A model generated the notes under the pieces. The model saw nothing but the letters and a program-made list of their open reading frames with translations. It was not told the DNA's origin and searched no databases. From Actinomycetota bacterium (GTDB lineage: Bacteria > Actinomycetota > Coriobacteriia > Anaerosomatales > JAHIQC01): a DNA stretch of 5,765 nt. The stretch lies in assembly GCA_018902765.1 (NCBI GenBank), contig JAHIQC010000439.1, positions 1 to 5,765 of the forward strand, written 5' to 3'. Shown piece by piece: positions 1 through 4,402 of this stretch. Made by a program: the position numbers and the translations under genes. Numbering within the stretch: position 1 is the first letter of the stretch; each line of letters opens with the position of its first letter.

Positions 1-58
1 AGCTGTGACTGCAGCGTGCCTCGAGCCGCGCATTGTCTCAAACGGAAGGGTCTTCTCC

Positions 59-1081
59 ATGCGAATCCTCGTCACAGGCGGTGCTGGCTACATCGGTTCG
101 ATCACGGTCCGCACGCTGCTCGACGCCGGGCATGACGTCGTTGTCCTCGATTCGCTCGAGCGCGGGCACGCTGAGGCCGTAGATACTCGCGCTGAGCTGG
201 TGATCGCGCCTGTTGGACACAAAGGCGCTCTGGACTCGGTCCTACCCGGCATCCATGCTGTCATGCACCTCGCCGGGCTGATCGAGGTCGCAGAGTCGCA
301 AAGCGAACCCGCGCGCTACATCGACGCGAATGTCGCTCAGCCCGCGGTGATGCTGCAGGCGATGATCGAGCACGGGGTCAAAGCAATCGTGTTCTCCTCG
401 ACAGCTGCGGTCTATGGGGAGCCGGTACAAGTGCCGATTCCGGAGACCGCGCCCACGCGCCCGATCAACGCCTATGGCTTGTCCAAGCTCGCGTTCGAGC
501 AGCTGCTCGAGTGGGCGGCGGCCACCCACGGCGTGCATTCGGTCCGTTTCCGCTACTTCAACGTCGCCGGCGCGTGGCCCGACGGCTCGCTGGGGGAGGC
601 GCACTCGCCCGAGACCCACATCGTCCCGCGTGCGCTGTCGACCATCTACAGAGGCCAGCCGTTCGAGGTCTTTGGCGATGACTACCCAACACCCGACGGC
701 ACCTGCGTGCGCGACTATATTCATGTATGCGACTTGGCCGACGCGCATCGCCTGGCCCTTGAGGCCCTCGGCGACATTAGTGCGCGGGGAGATGCGGCGT
801 CGGCGACCGTGGAGGCCCCCGCGGTGAGCCGCGTGTATAACCTCGGCAACGGGGAGGGCTTCTCGAACCTTGAGGTCGTGCGCGCCTGTGCGGCGGCAGT
901 GGGGCGTGAGGCAAGCGTGAGTGTGGGTGCACGGCGTCCCGGGGACCCGGCGAGACTCGTTGCATCGAGTGATGCGGCACAGCGTGATCTGGGCTGGACG
1001 CCTGCGCGAGCGGACCTCGTGAGCATGATGACCGACGCCTGGCGCTGGCACGTGATGCATCCGGAAGGGTATGGGAAGTAG
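59..1081 (+). CDS. galE: UDP-glucose 4-epimerase
   Basis: GalE interconverts UDP-glucose and UDP-galactose in the cytoplasm using tightly bound NAD+, supplying galactose units for glycans or entering the Leloir pathway. The 340-aa product has the extended short-chain dehydrogenase plan. The NAD-binding glycine motif TGGAGYIGS is at residues 6-14, FSSTAAVYGEP at 112-122 includes the catalytic Ser/Thr position (T115), and the YxxxK catalytic pair is Y139/K143. The substrate-side motifs RYFNVAGA (165-172), VRDYIHVCDLADAH (217-230) and YNLGNGEGFSN (260-270) follow in order. The start at 59 is chosen because the Rossmann strand begins there and GGAAGGG (44-50) lies 8 nt upstream; an in-frame ATG at position 5 would add 18 unrelated residues. 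Length is normal for the family. There is an insertion of about 19 residues (239-257) before the YNLGNG motif, and the usual His after YIGS is Ile. The gene looks intact and unrelated to the TA genes downstream. Confidence 0.96.
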   Translation: MRILVTGGAGYIGSITVRTLLDAGHDVVVLDSLERGHAEAVDTRAELVIAPVGHKGALDSVLPGIHAVMHLAGLIEVAESQSEPARYIDANVAQPAVMLQAMIEHGVKAIVFSSTAAVYGEPVQVPIPETAPTRPINAYGLSKLAFEQLLEWAAATHGVHSVRFRYFNVAGAWPDGSLGEAHSPETHIVPRALSTIYRGQPFEVFGDDYPTPDGTCVRDYIHVCDLADAHRLALEALGDISARGDAASATVEAPAVSRVYNLGNGEGFSNLEVVRACAAAVGREASVSVGARRPGDPARLVASSDAAQRDLGWTPARADLVSMMTDAWRWHVMHPEGYGK

Positions 1082-1166
1082 GGGTGGGTAGGCGCGCTCT
1101 AGCTTCGTCGCAGCTCATACGATCACGACGCGTCTCCGATCAGCCGTCTGTGGTCACGGTAGGCAG

Positions 1167-1213
1167 TTGAGTCGGAGTTGATGCTTGCGCAAAATAGTGC
1201 ACGGTGCTAGATT
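1167..1213 (+). promoter_or_regulatory. Candidate promoter(s) for the mqsR-mqsA operon
   Basis: Two sigma70-like pairs with 17-bp spacing can be read here. The first is TTGAGT (1167-1172) with CAAAAT (1190-1195); the second is TTGCGC (1185-1190) with TAGATT (1208-1213). Neither is close to consensus and they overlap, so only one may be real. Either would place the start of transcription upstream of the SD hairpin at 1225-1251. I do not see the AACCT-N3-AGGTT type of palindrome described for the E. coli MqsA operator; an imperfect TGCGC/GTGCA dyad (1186-1201) is the closest structure. Confidence 0.3.
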
Positions 1214-1224
1214 TGATAGGCGAA

Positions 1225-1251
1225 CCCTCTCGCATGATGCATTCGGGAGGG
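1225..1251 (+). promoter_or_regulatory. Hairpin enclosing the mqsR Shine-Dalgarno
   Basis: CCCTCTCG (1225-1232) pairs with CGGGAGGG (1244-1251) over 8 bp, including one U-G wobble. After a single C/U mismatch (1233/1243) three more pairs form (1234-1236 with 1240-1242), leaving a 3-nt loop. The whole SD of the toxin gene, GGGAGGG (1245-1251), is in the 3' arm, and the start codon at 1258 follows 6 nt later. In the mRNA this should limit ribosome access to the toxin cistron. As DNA the same dyad could serve as a protein-binding site; the sequence alone does not decide. Confidence 0.55.
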
Positions 1252-1257
1252 ATACGT

Positions 1258-1590
1258 ATGTCCGGAAGGCCGCCGGAGAGACTCGTTCCTGGCTATGACT
1301 TGGCGGATGTCAAAGAGGCTTTCCGGCAGGGACGATTCCGGGCCACAGCGCGAGTAATGTCGTACCTTTGTTCCAAGGGCTGGACTCGCTGCACCATGCA
1401 ATCATGTGTCGCTTCGCTGACGCCCTCGGATTTCTTCAAATCCCAACAGCACATCAATCGCGCCGATGCATGGCTCGACATCTACAGGCCGTTTCGCGCC
1501 GGAGAGCGACTCTATGTGAAGTTGACACTGCTTGAGAGCGGTGCAGAGTACCTGATCCTGTCATTTTGTCGTGATGGGGAACAGCACTGA
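1258..1590 (+). CDS. mqsR: MqsR-like mRNA interferase toxin
   Basis: This is probably a ribosome-independent endoribonuclease of the MqsR group (RelE-like fold; E. coli MqsR cuts mRNA at GCU), neutralised by the next gene's product. The 110-aa protein aligns by eye with E. coli MqsR through the whole chain. DLADVKEAFRQGRFRAT (14-30) is the N-terminal helix, SLTPSDFFKSQ (53-63) matches the E. coli LSESDFYKS stretch, WLDIYRP (72-78) matches WQDVYRP, and the C-terminal strands are LYVKLTLL (85-92) and YLILSF (98-103). Of four residues considered important in E. coli MqsR, K56 and Y81 are kept (K61, Y86), whereas Q68 is Leu (L73) and K96 is Cys (C104). Start 1258 is chosen for the GGGAGGG SD 6 nt upstream; ATGs at 1234 and 1237 and a GTG at 1204 are less likely. 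Toxin-before-antitoxin order is typical of mqsRA. The antitoxin gene begins 13 nt after the stop. Confidence 0.88.
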   Translation: MSGRPPERLVPGYDLADVKEAFRQGRFRATARVMSYLCSKGWTRCTMQSCVASLTPSDFFKSQQHINRADAWLDIYRPFRAGERLYVKLTLLESGAEYLILSFCRDGEQH

Positions 1591-1603
1591 GAGGTCGTGA
1601 AGG

Positions 1604-2062
1604 ATGACGCAAGAGAGCAAGGCTCCATGGACGTGCTCGGTGTGCGGCGCACCCGCGGCGCGCTGGAGCACGGATCCACTGCCGGTCGAGTTTCGCGAGG
1701 GTACCTACGCTGCCACCGGGTTCACCTACGAGCACTGTGACAGCTGCGGCGAAAGCCTGATATCCGCCCGGGACATGGACTCCGTGCAGCGTGTGGCCGT
1801 TGAGTTGGCGCGCGCAGACCTCGGTCGCATGACCTCTGATGAGATCCACTCTCTGCGCCATGAGCTCGGTCTTCGGCAGTCGGATCTGGAGGTACAACTT
1901 GGCGTCGGCGTGGGCACGGTCGGGCGCTGGGAGCGCGGCGCGGTGCTCCAGACTCGGATGGCCGACAATTTCATGCGTGTGCTGTGGGCACATCCGGAGT
2001 TGGTCACGCACTCCGACCTGGTCGCGCGCGAATCGCGCGGCCCCTACCGCAAACGGGATTGA
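1604..2062 (+). CDS. mqsA: MqsA-like antitoxin, zinc-binding N-domain plus HTH C-domain
   Basis: This is the predicted antitoxin and autorepressor for the preceding MqsR-like toxin. The 152-aa protein starts with a two-pair cysteine zinc site, C11-x2-C14 and C45-x2-C48; the 31-residue distance between the pairs equals that of E. coli MqsA (C3, C6, C37, C40). This N-terminal domain binds the toxin in E. coli. The C-terminal XRE-type helix-turn-helix spans about 75-130: DEIHSLRHELGLRQSDL (79-95), then the recognition region VGVGTVGRWERG (101-112), and RVLWAHPELV (125-134), which resembles RVLDKHPELL of E. coli. The DNA-contacting Arg101 of E. coli MqsA is kept (R108), while Asn97 is Gly (G104), so the operator sequence probably differs. 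GAGG at 1591-1594, 9 nt before the ATG, is the likely SD. Residues after about 140 (ESRGPYRKRD) form a basic tail absent from the E. coli protein. Confidence 0.88.
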   Translation: MTQESKAPWTCSVCGAPAARWSTDPLPVEFREGTYAATGFTYEHCDSCGESLISARDMDSVQRVAVELARADLGRMTSDEIHSLRHELGLRQSDLEVQLGVGVGTVGRWERGAVLQTRMADNFMRVLWAHPELVTHSDLVARESRGPYRKRD

Positions 2063-2295
2063 TCTGCGAGGTCAGTGGGGCACCCGATGGGATGCGCGCC
2101 CTCGTACAAATGTAACCAGTGTGGGAGATTTCGAATGCGGGAACCCCTCTTGCGGAAGTACAGGGTGCAGAGGTACTTGGCGTCACAGTCGTGGGACTCT
2201 CGCTATGTAGCAGATTGCCTGCCGGTTCCGGGGGCCAGCAAGTGCTCGATAGCGCCTATATTGCAGTAACACGCCATTTGTGGCAAGTTGGTGCA
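2063..2295 (+). other. Intergenic region upstream of abiE
   Basis: This 233-bp gap separates the mqsRA and abiE modules. Open frames run through it (2075-2269, and 2119 in frame into abiEi), but their translations show no family pattern and have no good SD, so they are not called. A TATATT box (2257-2262) could be a -10 for abiE, about 33 nt before the start codon, although no -35 is visible at the right distance. A small dyad CCGG-TT-CCGG (2222-2231), flanked by TTGC (2215-2218) and GCAA (2238-2241), has no T tract. No terminator for mqsRA is evident. Confidence 0.5.
2257..2262 (+). promoter_or_regulatory. Possible -10 element for the abiE operon
   Basis: TATATT matches the -10 consensus at five of six positions and is the only AT-rich element in a GC-rich gap. 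Transcription from it would begin near 2269 and give a leader of about 27 nt before the abiEi ATG. There is no -35-like hexamer 16-18 nt upstream and no TGN extension, so the call is weak. Confidence 0.25.
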
Positions 2296-2967
2296 ATGAA
2301 ATGGACACAGCTTCTCTCTGCAGTAGGCACGGAACCGCTCTTTGAGAGCGGCCTGTTGCTGGTCGGCGACGTTGATCGCGCGGACGTGACACGCCAGCTG
2401 TCGCGTTGGGTGGCCTCCGGCAAGCTCGTCCAGCTCAGGCGAGGGTTGTATGCATTCGCCGGAAGCGAAGCCCGGGGTCGCAGAGCTCCCTCGCCATATG
2501 AGATCGCGAATCGCCTGGTCCCCGGCTCCTACGTGAGCCTGAGTTCTGTTCTCGCGCGAGCGGGCCTGATTCCTGAGTACGTGCCGGTGACCACGTCGAT
2601 CACCACAGGTAGACCGGCGCGCTATGTCACCCCTCTGGGTACCTTTATCTACCGACACGTGAAGCCATCCATGTTCTGGGGCTTTGAGACGCTAGGACTT
2701 GAGTCCGGTGGTCGCGCATTCGCAGCCGTACCCGAGAAGGCGCTTATCGATCTGCTCTACCTCGATCACGAGGCCTCAGACTCCGCCTATCTGGTGCAGC
2801 TGCGGATTCAGAATCTGGATAGGTTGCAGTTAGATGTTCTTGAGAACATGGCTCAAAGGTGCGGGGTCGAGCGTGTGCGCCACGCAGCCTCGCGGATCGC
2901 CCGGATGGCGCAAGACGAGCATGAATCGTACATGCCGTGGAAGGCCGATGAGGAGGCGTCGCGATGA
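2296..2967 (+). CDS. abiEi: AbiEi-family antitoxin / transcriptional autoregulator
   Basis: This is the antitoxin of an AbiE (type IV) toxin-antitoxin and phage abortive-infection module. In the family, AbiEi represses its own promoter and counteracts AbiEii without a stable toxin complex. The 223-aa product begins with a winged-helix domain (1-55), where ESGLLLVGDVDRADVTRQLS (17-36) and the wing segment LVQLRRGLYAF (44-54) are characteristic. The larger antitoxin domain follows: SYVSLSSVLARAGLIPE (78-94), TTSITTGRPARYVTPLG (99-115), FIYRHVKPSMFWGF (117-130) and the hallmark AVPEKALIDLLYL (144-156). The ATG at 2296 is preferred because MKWTQLL is where family members start. The reading frame extends upstream to 2119, but those 59 codons look non-coding. 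No clear SD precedes the ATG, which suggests weak initiation or a leader-specific mechanism. It shares ATGA with the toxin start at 2964. No disruption is visible. Confidence 0.9.
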   Translation: MKWTQLLSAVGTEPLFESGLLLVGDVDRADVTRQLSRWVASGKLVQLRRGLYAFAGSEARGRRAPSPYEIANRLVPGSYVSLSSVLARAGLIPEYVPVTTSITTGRPARYVTPLGTFIYRHVKPSMFWGFETLGLESGGRAFAAVPEKALIDLLYLDHEASDSAYLVQLRIQNLDRLQLDVLENMAQRCGVERVRHAASRIARMAQDEHESYMPWKADEEASR

Positions 2968-3725
2968 AGCATGAGCTACTCGGCTACGTTGATCAGGCTC
3001 CGGAGGGGTTCGGGTTCGCTGTAGCGCGGGAGTATCTTCAGGCGCGGATTCTCCAACATATCGGGCTGTCGGGGCAGATGACGTCGCTTGCGTTCATGGG
3101 CGGGACGGCACCGAGATTCCTCTACGCGGTGCCGCGCTACTCAGAAGACCTCGCTTTCGCGCTTGAGGCGAATCAGGATTCGTATGCCTTCGCTGACGTT
3201 CTGGGCGTCATCGCGCGCGGCTTCGAACGCGAGGGCTATGAGGTCGATATCAAGTTCAATCAATCTCGGACTGCAGTCGACAAGGCGTTCGTGAAGTTCC
3301 CGGGCCTTTTGCACGAGATCGGTCTCTCGCCGCACGCGAGCGAGGTGTTGAGTGTCAAAGTCGAGGTGGACACCAATCCGCCAGTGGGGGCGATTTGCGA
3401 CGTGAGCGAGGTGCGCAGATTCGTTCTCATCCGCATGTATCACCATGATCGCGCATCTCTGATGGCCGGCAAACTCGCCGCTGTGCTGATGCGCCAGTAC
3501 ACAAAAGGACGCGACCTGTATGACCTCATGTGGTACCTCTCGGACCGATCCTGGCCACCGCCCAACGCGACACTGCTCCGCAATGCAGCGGACCAGGGCG
3601 GATTCGCCGACCCCGCAAGCTTGGATGCGGCCGGTTGGCGCGAAGCGGTCTTGAGGCGTCTGAGCGGCGTTGACTGGGCCAAAGCGAGGGGAGAAGGCCG
3701 TCCAGTTCCTGGAGAGGCCGCTTGA
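2964..3725 (+). CDS. abiEii: AbiEii-family nucleotidyltransferase toxin, probably frameshifted and with an altered active site
   Basis: Family members are nucleotidyltransferase-fold toxins that cause growth arrest; related MenT enzymes add nucleotides to tRNA 3' ends. The ORF encodes 253 aa. Visible motifs are FMGGTAPRFLY (44-54), RYSEDLAF (58-65), VKVEVDTNPP (near 131-140), the LMAGKLAAVLMRQ segment, and KGRDLYDLMWYL with the downstream conserved Arg-Asp. Two defects are seen. First, motif I normally reads S-x-D-L-D-F, but here the second Asp is Ala64 (GCT at 3153-3155), while Asp62 is kept. Second, after residue 242 the frame gives RGEGRPVPGEAA and stops. The expected C-terminal sequence, KAVQFLERPLEADLL onward, lies in the +1 frame. 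Removing one G from the run at 3688-3691 restores it and would give about 280 aa ending at 3807. GAGGAGG (2950-2956) is a strong SD 7 nt before the ATG, which overlaps the abiEi stop. The toxin may be inactive; a sequencing or assembly error at the G run cannot be excluded. Confidence 0.85.
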   Translation: MKHELLGYVDQAPEGFGFAVAREYLQARILQHIGLSGQMTSLAFMGGTAPRFLYAVPRYSEDLAFALEANQDSYAFADVLGVIARGFEREGYEVDIKFNQSRTAVDKAFVKFPGLLHEIGLSPHASEVLSVKVEVDTNPPVGAICDVSEVRRFVLIRMYHHDRASLMAGKLAAVLMRQYTKGRDLYDLMWYLSDRSWPPPNATLLRNAADQGGFADPASLDAAGWREAVLRRLSGVDWAKARGEGRPVPGEAA

Positions 3726-3807
3726 GGCCGATCTCCTTGAGTACGCGACGTTCGAGCGGCTGTTAGGTTCGCAGCGTGGGATTGATTGGCGAGCGAGTAT
3801 GATATAA
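3688..3807 (+). pseudogene. abiEii: Out-of-frame 3' remainder of abiEii
   Basis: From the G run at 3688-3691 the +1 frame reads EKAVQFLERPLEADLLEYA, then TFERLLGSQRGIDWRASMI, and stops at TAA 3805-3807. The FLERPLEADLL block resembles the conserved tail of AbiEii/AbiGii-type toxins, in which a VRPFLE..EA.LL pattern precedes the end. This supports a single-base insertion in the run relative to the ancestral gene. The stop lies inside the downstream palindrome. The frame has no start codon or SD of its own, so it is read as a detached piece of the toxin gene and not as a separate gene. Confidence 0.65.
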
Positions 3808-3808
3808 T
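3782..3808 (+). promoter_or_regulatory. Promoter of the RHH-mazF operon with extended -10
   Basis: TATAAT (3803-3808) is a perfect -10 consensus, preceded by TGA (3800-3802), which makes an extended -10 element. TTGATT (3782-3787) is the best -35 candidate; its 15-bp spacer is short but tolerable with an extended -10. Transcription would begin near 3815, giving a leader of about 14 nt before the ATG at 3829. Confidence 0.65.
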
Positions 3809-3818
3809 ATCATACTCG
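3794..3818 (+). repeat. Perfect 25-bp palindrome, probable RHH antitoxin operator
   Basis: CGAGTATGATAT (3794-3805) and ATATCATACTCG (3807-3818) are exact reverse complements around a single central A. The -10 box lies within the dyad and the SD GGAGG (3818-3822) starts at its last base. Ribbon-helix-helix antitoxins bind such dyads over their own promoters, so occupancy by the downstream RHH protein (with or without MazF) should block RNA polymerase. Because the predicted transcription start is inside the right arm, the dyad would not form a full hairpin in the RHH-mazF mRNA; it could do so in read-through transcripts from abiE. Confidence 0.75.
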
Positions 3819-3828
3819 GAGGTGCATG

Positions 3829-4071
3829 ATGGGACGGTCAAAAGTGGCTATCACTCTGGACGCGGACACGCTGATCGAGCTCGATCGGCTTGTGCTCGAG
3901 CGGCGGTTTCCGAACCGGAGCCAAGCCATCCAGGAAGCGGTGGACGAGAAGCTGGCGCGCCTTTCTGGCAGTCGCTTGGCTAGAGAGTGCGCGAAGCTGA
4001 GCCCTGAGTTCGAGAAGGCGATTGCGGAAGAGGGCATGGGAGCGGAGTTGGCGCAGTGGCCCGAGTACTGA
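3829..4071 (+). CDS. Ribbon-helix-helix (CopG/MazE-like) antitoxin
   Basis: This is the predicted antitoxin and DNA-binding autorepressor for the MazF-like toxin that follows. The 80-aa protein has the RHH layout: strand SKVAITL (4-10), helix A of about 12-25 ([14 protein letters not shown]), the turn FPNRS (27-31), and helix B (31-44, [14 protein letters not shown]). The remaining C-terminal tail, [15 protein letters not shown] then AELAQWPEY, is the acidic, Trp-containing segment that wraps the toxin in related RHH-MazF pairs. Two consecutive in-frame ATGs occur at 3826 and 3829. The second is preferred because the SD GGAGG (3818-3822) is 6 nt from it and only 3 nt from the first. The promoter and palindrome are immediately upstream. 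The last 16 nt overlap the toxin gene, indicating translational coupling. Confidence 0.88.
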   Translation: MGRSKVAITLDADTLIELDRLVLERRFPNRSQAIQEAVDEKLARLSGSRLARECAKLSPEFEKAIAEEGMGAELAQWPEY

Positions 4072-4391
4072 GAGGCGAGATCCGCTGGGCGGACTTGGGC
4101 TCGACGCGAGGACACGAACAGTCGGGGCAGCGGCCGGTTCTCGTCCTGAGCGCGGACGTCTTCAACGACCGCTCGGGCACCGTGATCGCAGTCGCGCTCA
4201 CGAGCCAGGACCAGCGCGCAGGATATCCGCTCACCTTAGCGTTGAATACCCCACTACCAAAGCCGACTTGGGTCAAGATCAGTCAGATTCGGACGCTGTC
4301 TGTTGAGCGGATCGGCAGAAAGCTTGGTAGAGCCACACCCGAAGAGGTCGACAGGATCATCGCGGGACTGAACGAGATTCTGGGGGTCTGA
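4056..4391 (+). CDS. mazF: MazF/PemK-family mRNA interferase toxin
   Basis: This is a predicted sequence-specific endoribonuclease toxin acting on single-stranded mRNA. The 111-aa protein fits the family in length and motifs. [19 protein letters not shown] (6-24) is the N-terminal strand-loop, QRPVLVLS (25-32) carries the catalytic Arg26, and [11 protein letters not shown] (41-51) carries the catalytic Thr49; these correspond to Arg25 and Thr48 of B. subtilis Maz[19 protein letters not shown] then leads into the C-terminal helix [17 protein letters not shown]. The start is GTG at 4056, with GGAG (4044-4047) 8 nt upstream inside the antitoxin gene. Overlap with the antitoxin by 16 nt in another frame is typical of such operons. 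All key residues seem present, so the toxin is probably active. Only 11 nt separate its stop from the stop of the converging gene, and no terminator hairpin is visible between them. Confidence 0.92.
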   Translation: MARVLRGEIRWADLGSTRGHEQSGQRPVLVLSADVFNDRSGTVIAVALTSQDQRAGYPLTLALNTPLPKPTWVKISQIRTLSVERIGRKLGRATPEEVDRIIAGLNEILGV

Positions 4392-4402
4392 TCCGCGCAA
4401 CC

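Larger units (their letters stand above)
1082..1257 (+). other. Intergenic region between galE and the mqsRA-like module
   Basis: This 176-bp gap carries no convincing gene. It contains candidate promoter elements and a hairpin over the mqsR SD, both listed separately. The GTG at 1204 is in frame with mqsR but lies across a candidate -10 box and has no SD, so it is not taken as a start. A distant 6-bp inverted pair, CTCCGA (1134-1139) and TCGGAG (1172-1177), has a 32-nt loop and no T tract, so no terminator for galE can be claimed. Confidence 0.6.

Noticed and set aside
242..1060. Long minus-strand open frame opposite galE (272 codons)
   Set aside because: It is a GC-driven shadow of galE: composition is rich in Arg and His without any motif, and galE is certain on the other strand.
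1134..1177. Inverted pair CTCCGA/TCGGAG as a galE terminator or operator
   Set aside because: A 6-bp stem with a 32-nt loop and no T tract is expected by chance in GC-rich DNA.
1204..1257. Upstream GTG start for the mqsR toxin, adding 18 residues
   Set aside because: It has no SD and overlaps a candidate -10 box, and MqsR similarity begins after 1258. The strong GGGAGGG at 1245-1251 points to the ATG at 1258.
1454..2011. Minus-strand open frame of 185 codons opposite mqsR and mqsA
   Set aside because: It spans two recognised genes on the + strand and shows no family motif.
2215..2241. Dyad with CCGG-TT-CCGG core as a terminator for mqsRA
   Set aside because: The stem is short, the flanking TTGC/GCAA arms are offset asymmetrically, and no T tract follows.
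2075..2269. Short + strand frame with a CNQC motif, possibly a small zinc protein
   Set aside because: It has only one Cys pair, no second pair at a suitable distance and no SD, and it overlaps the likely abiE promoter. Not supportable.
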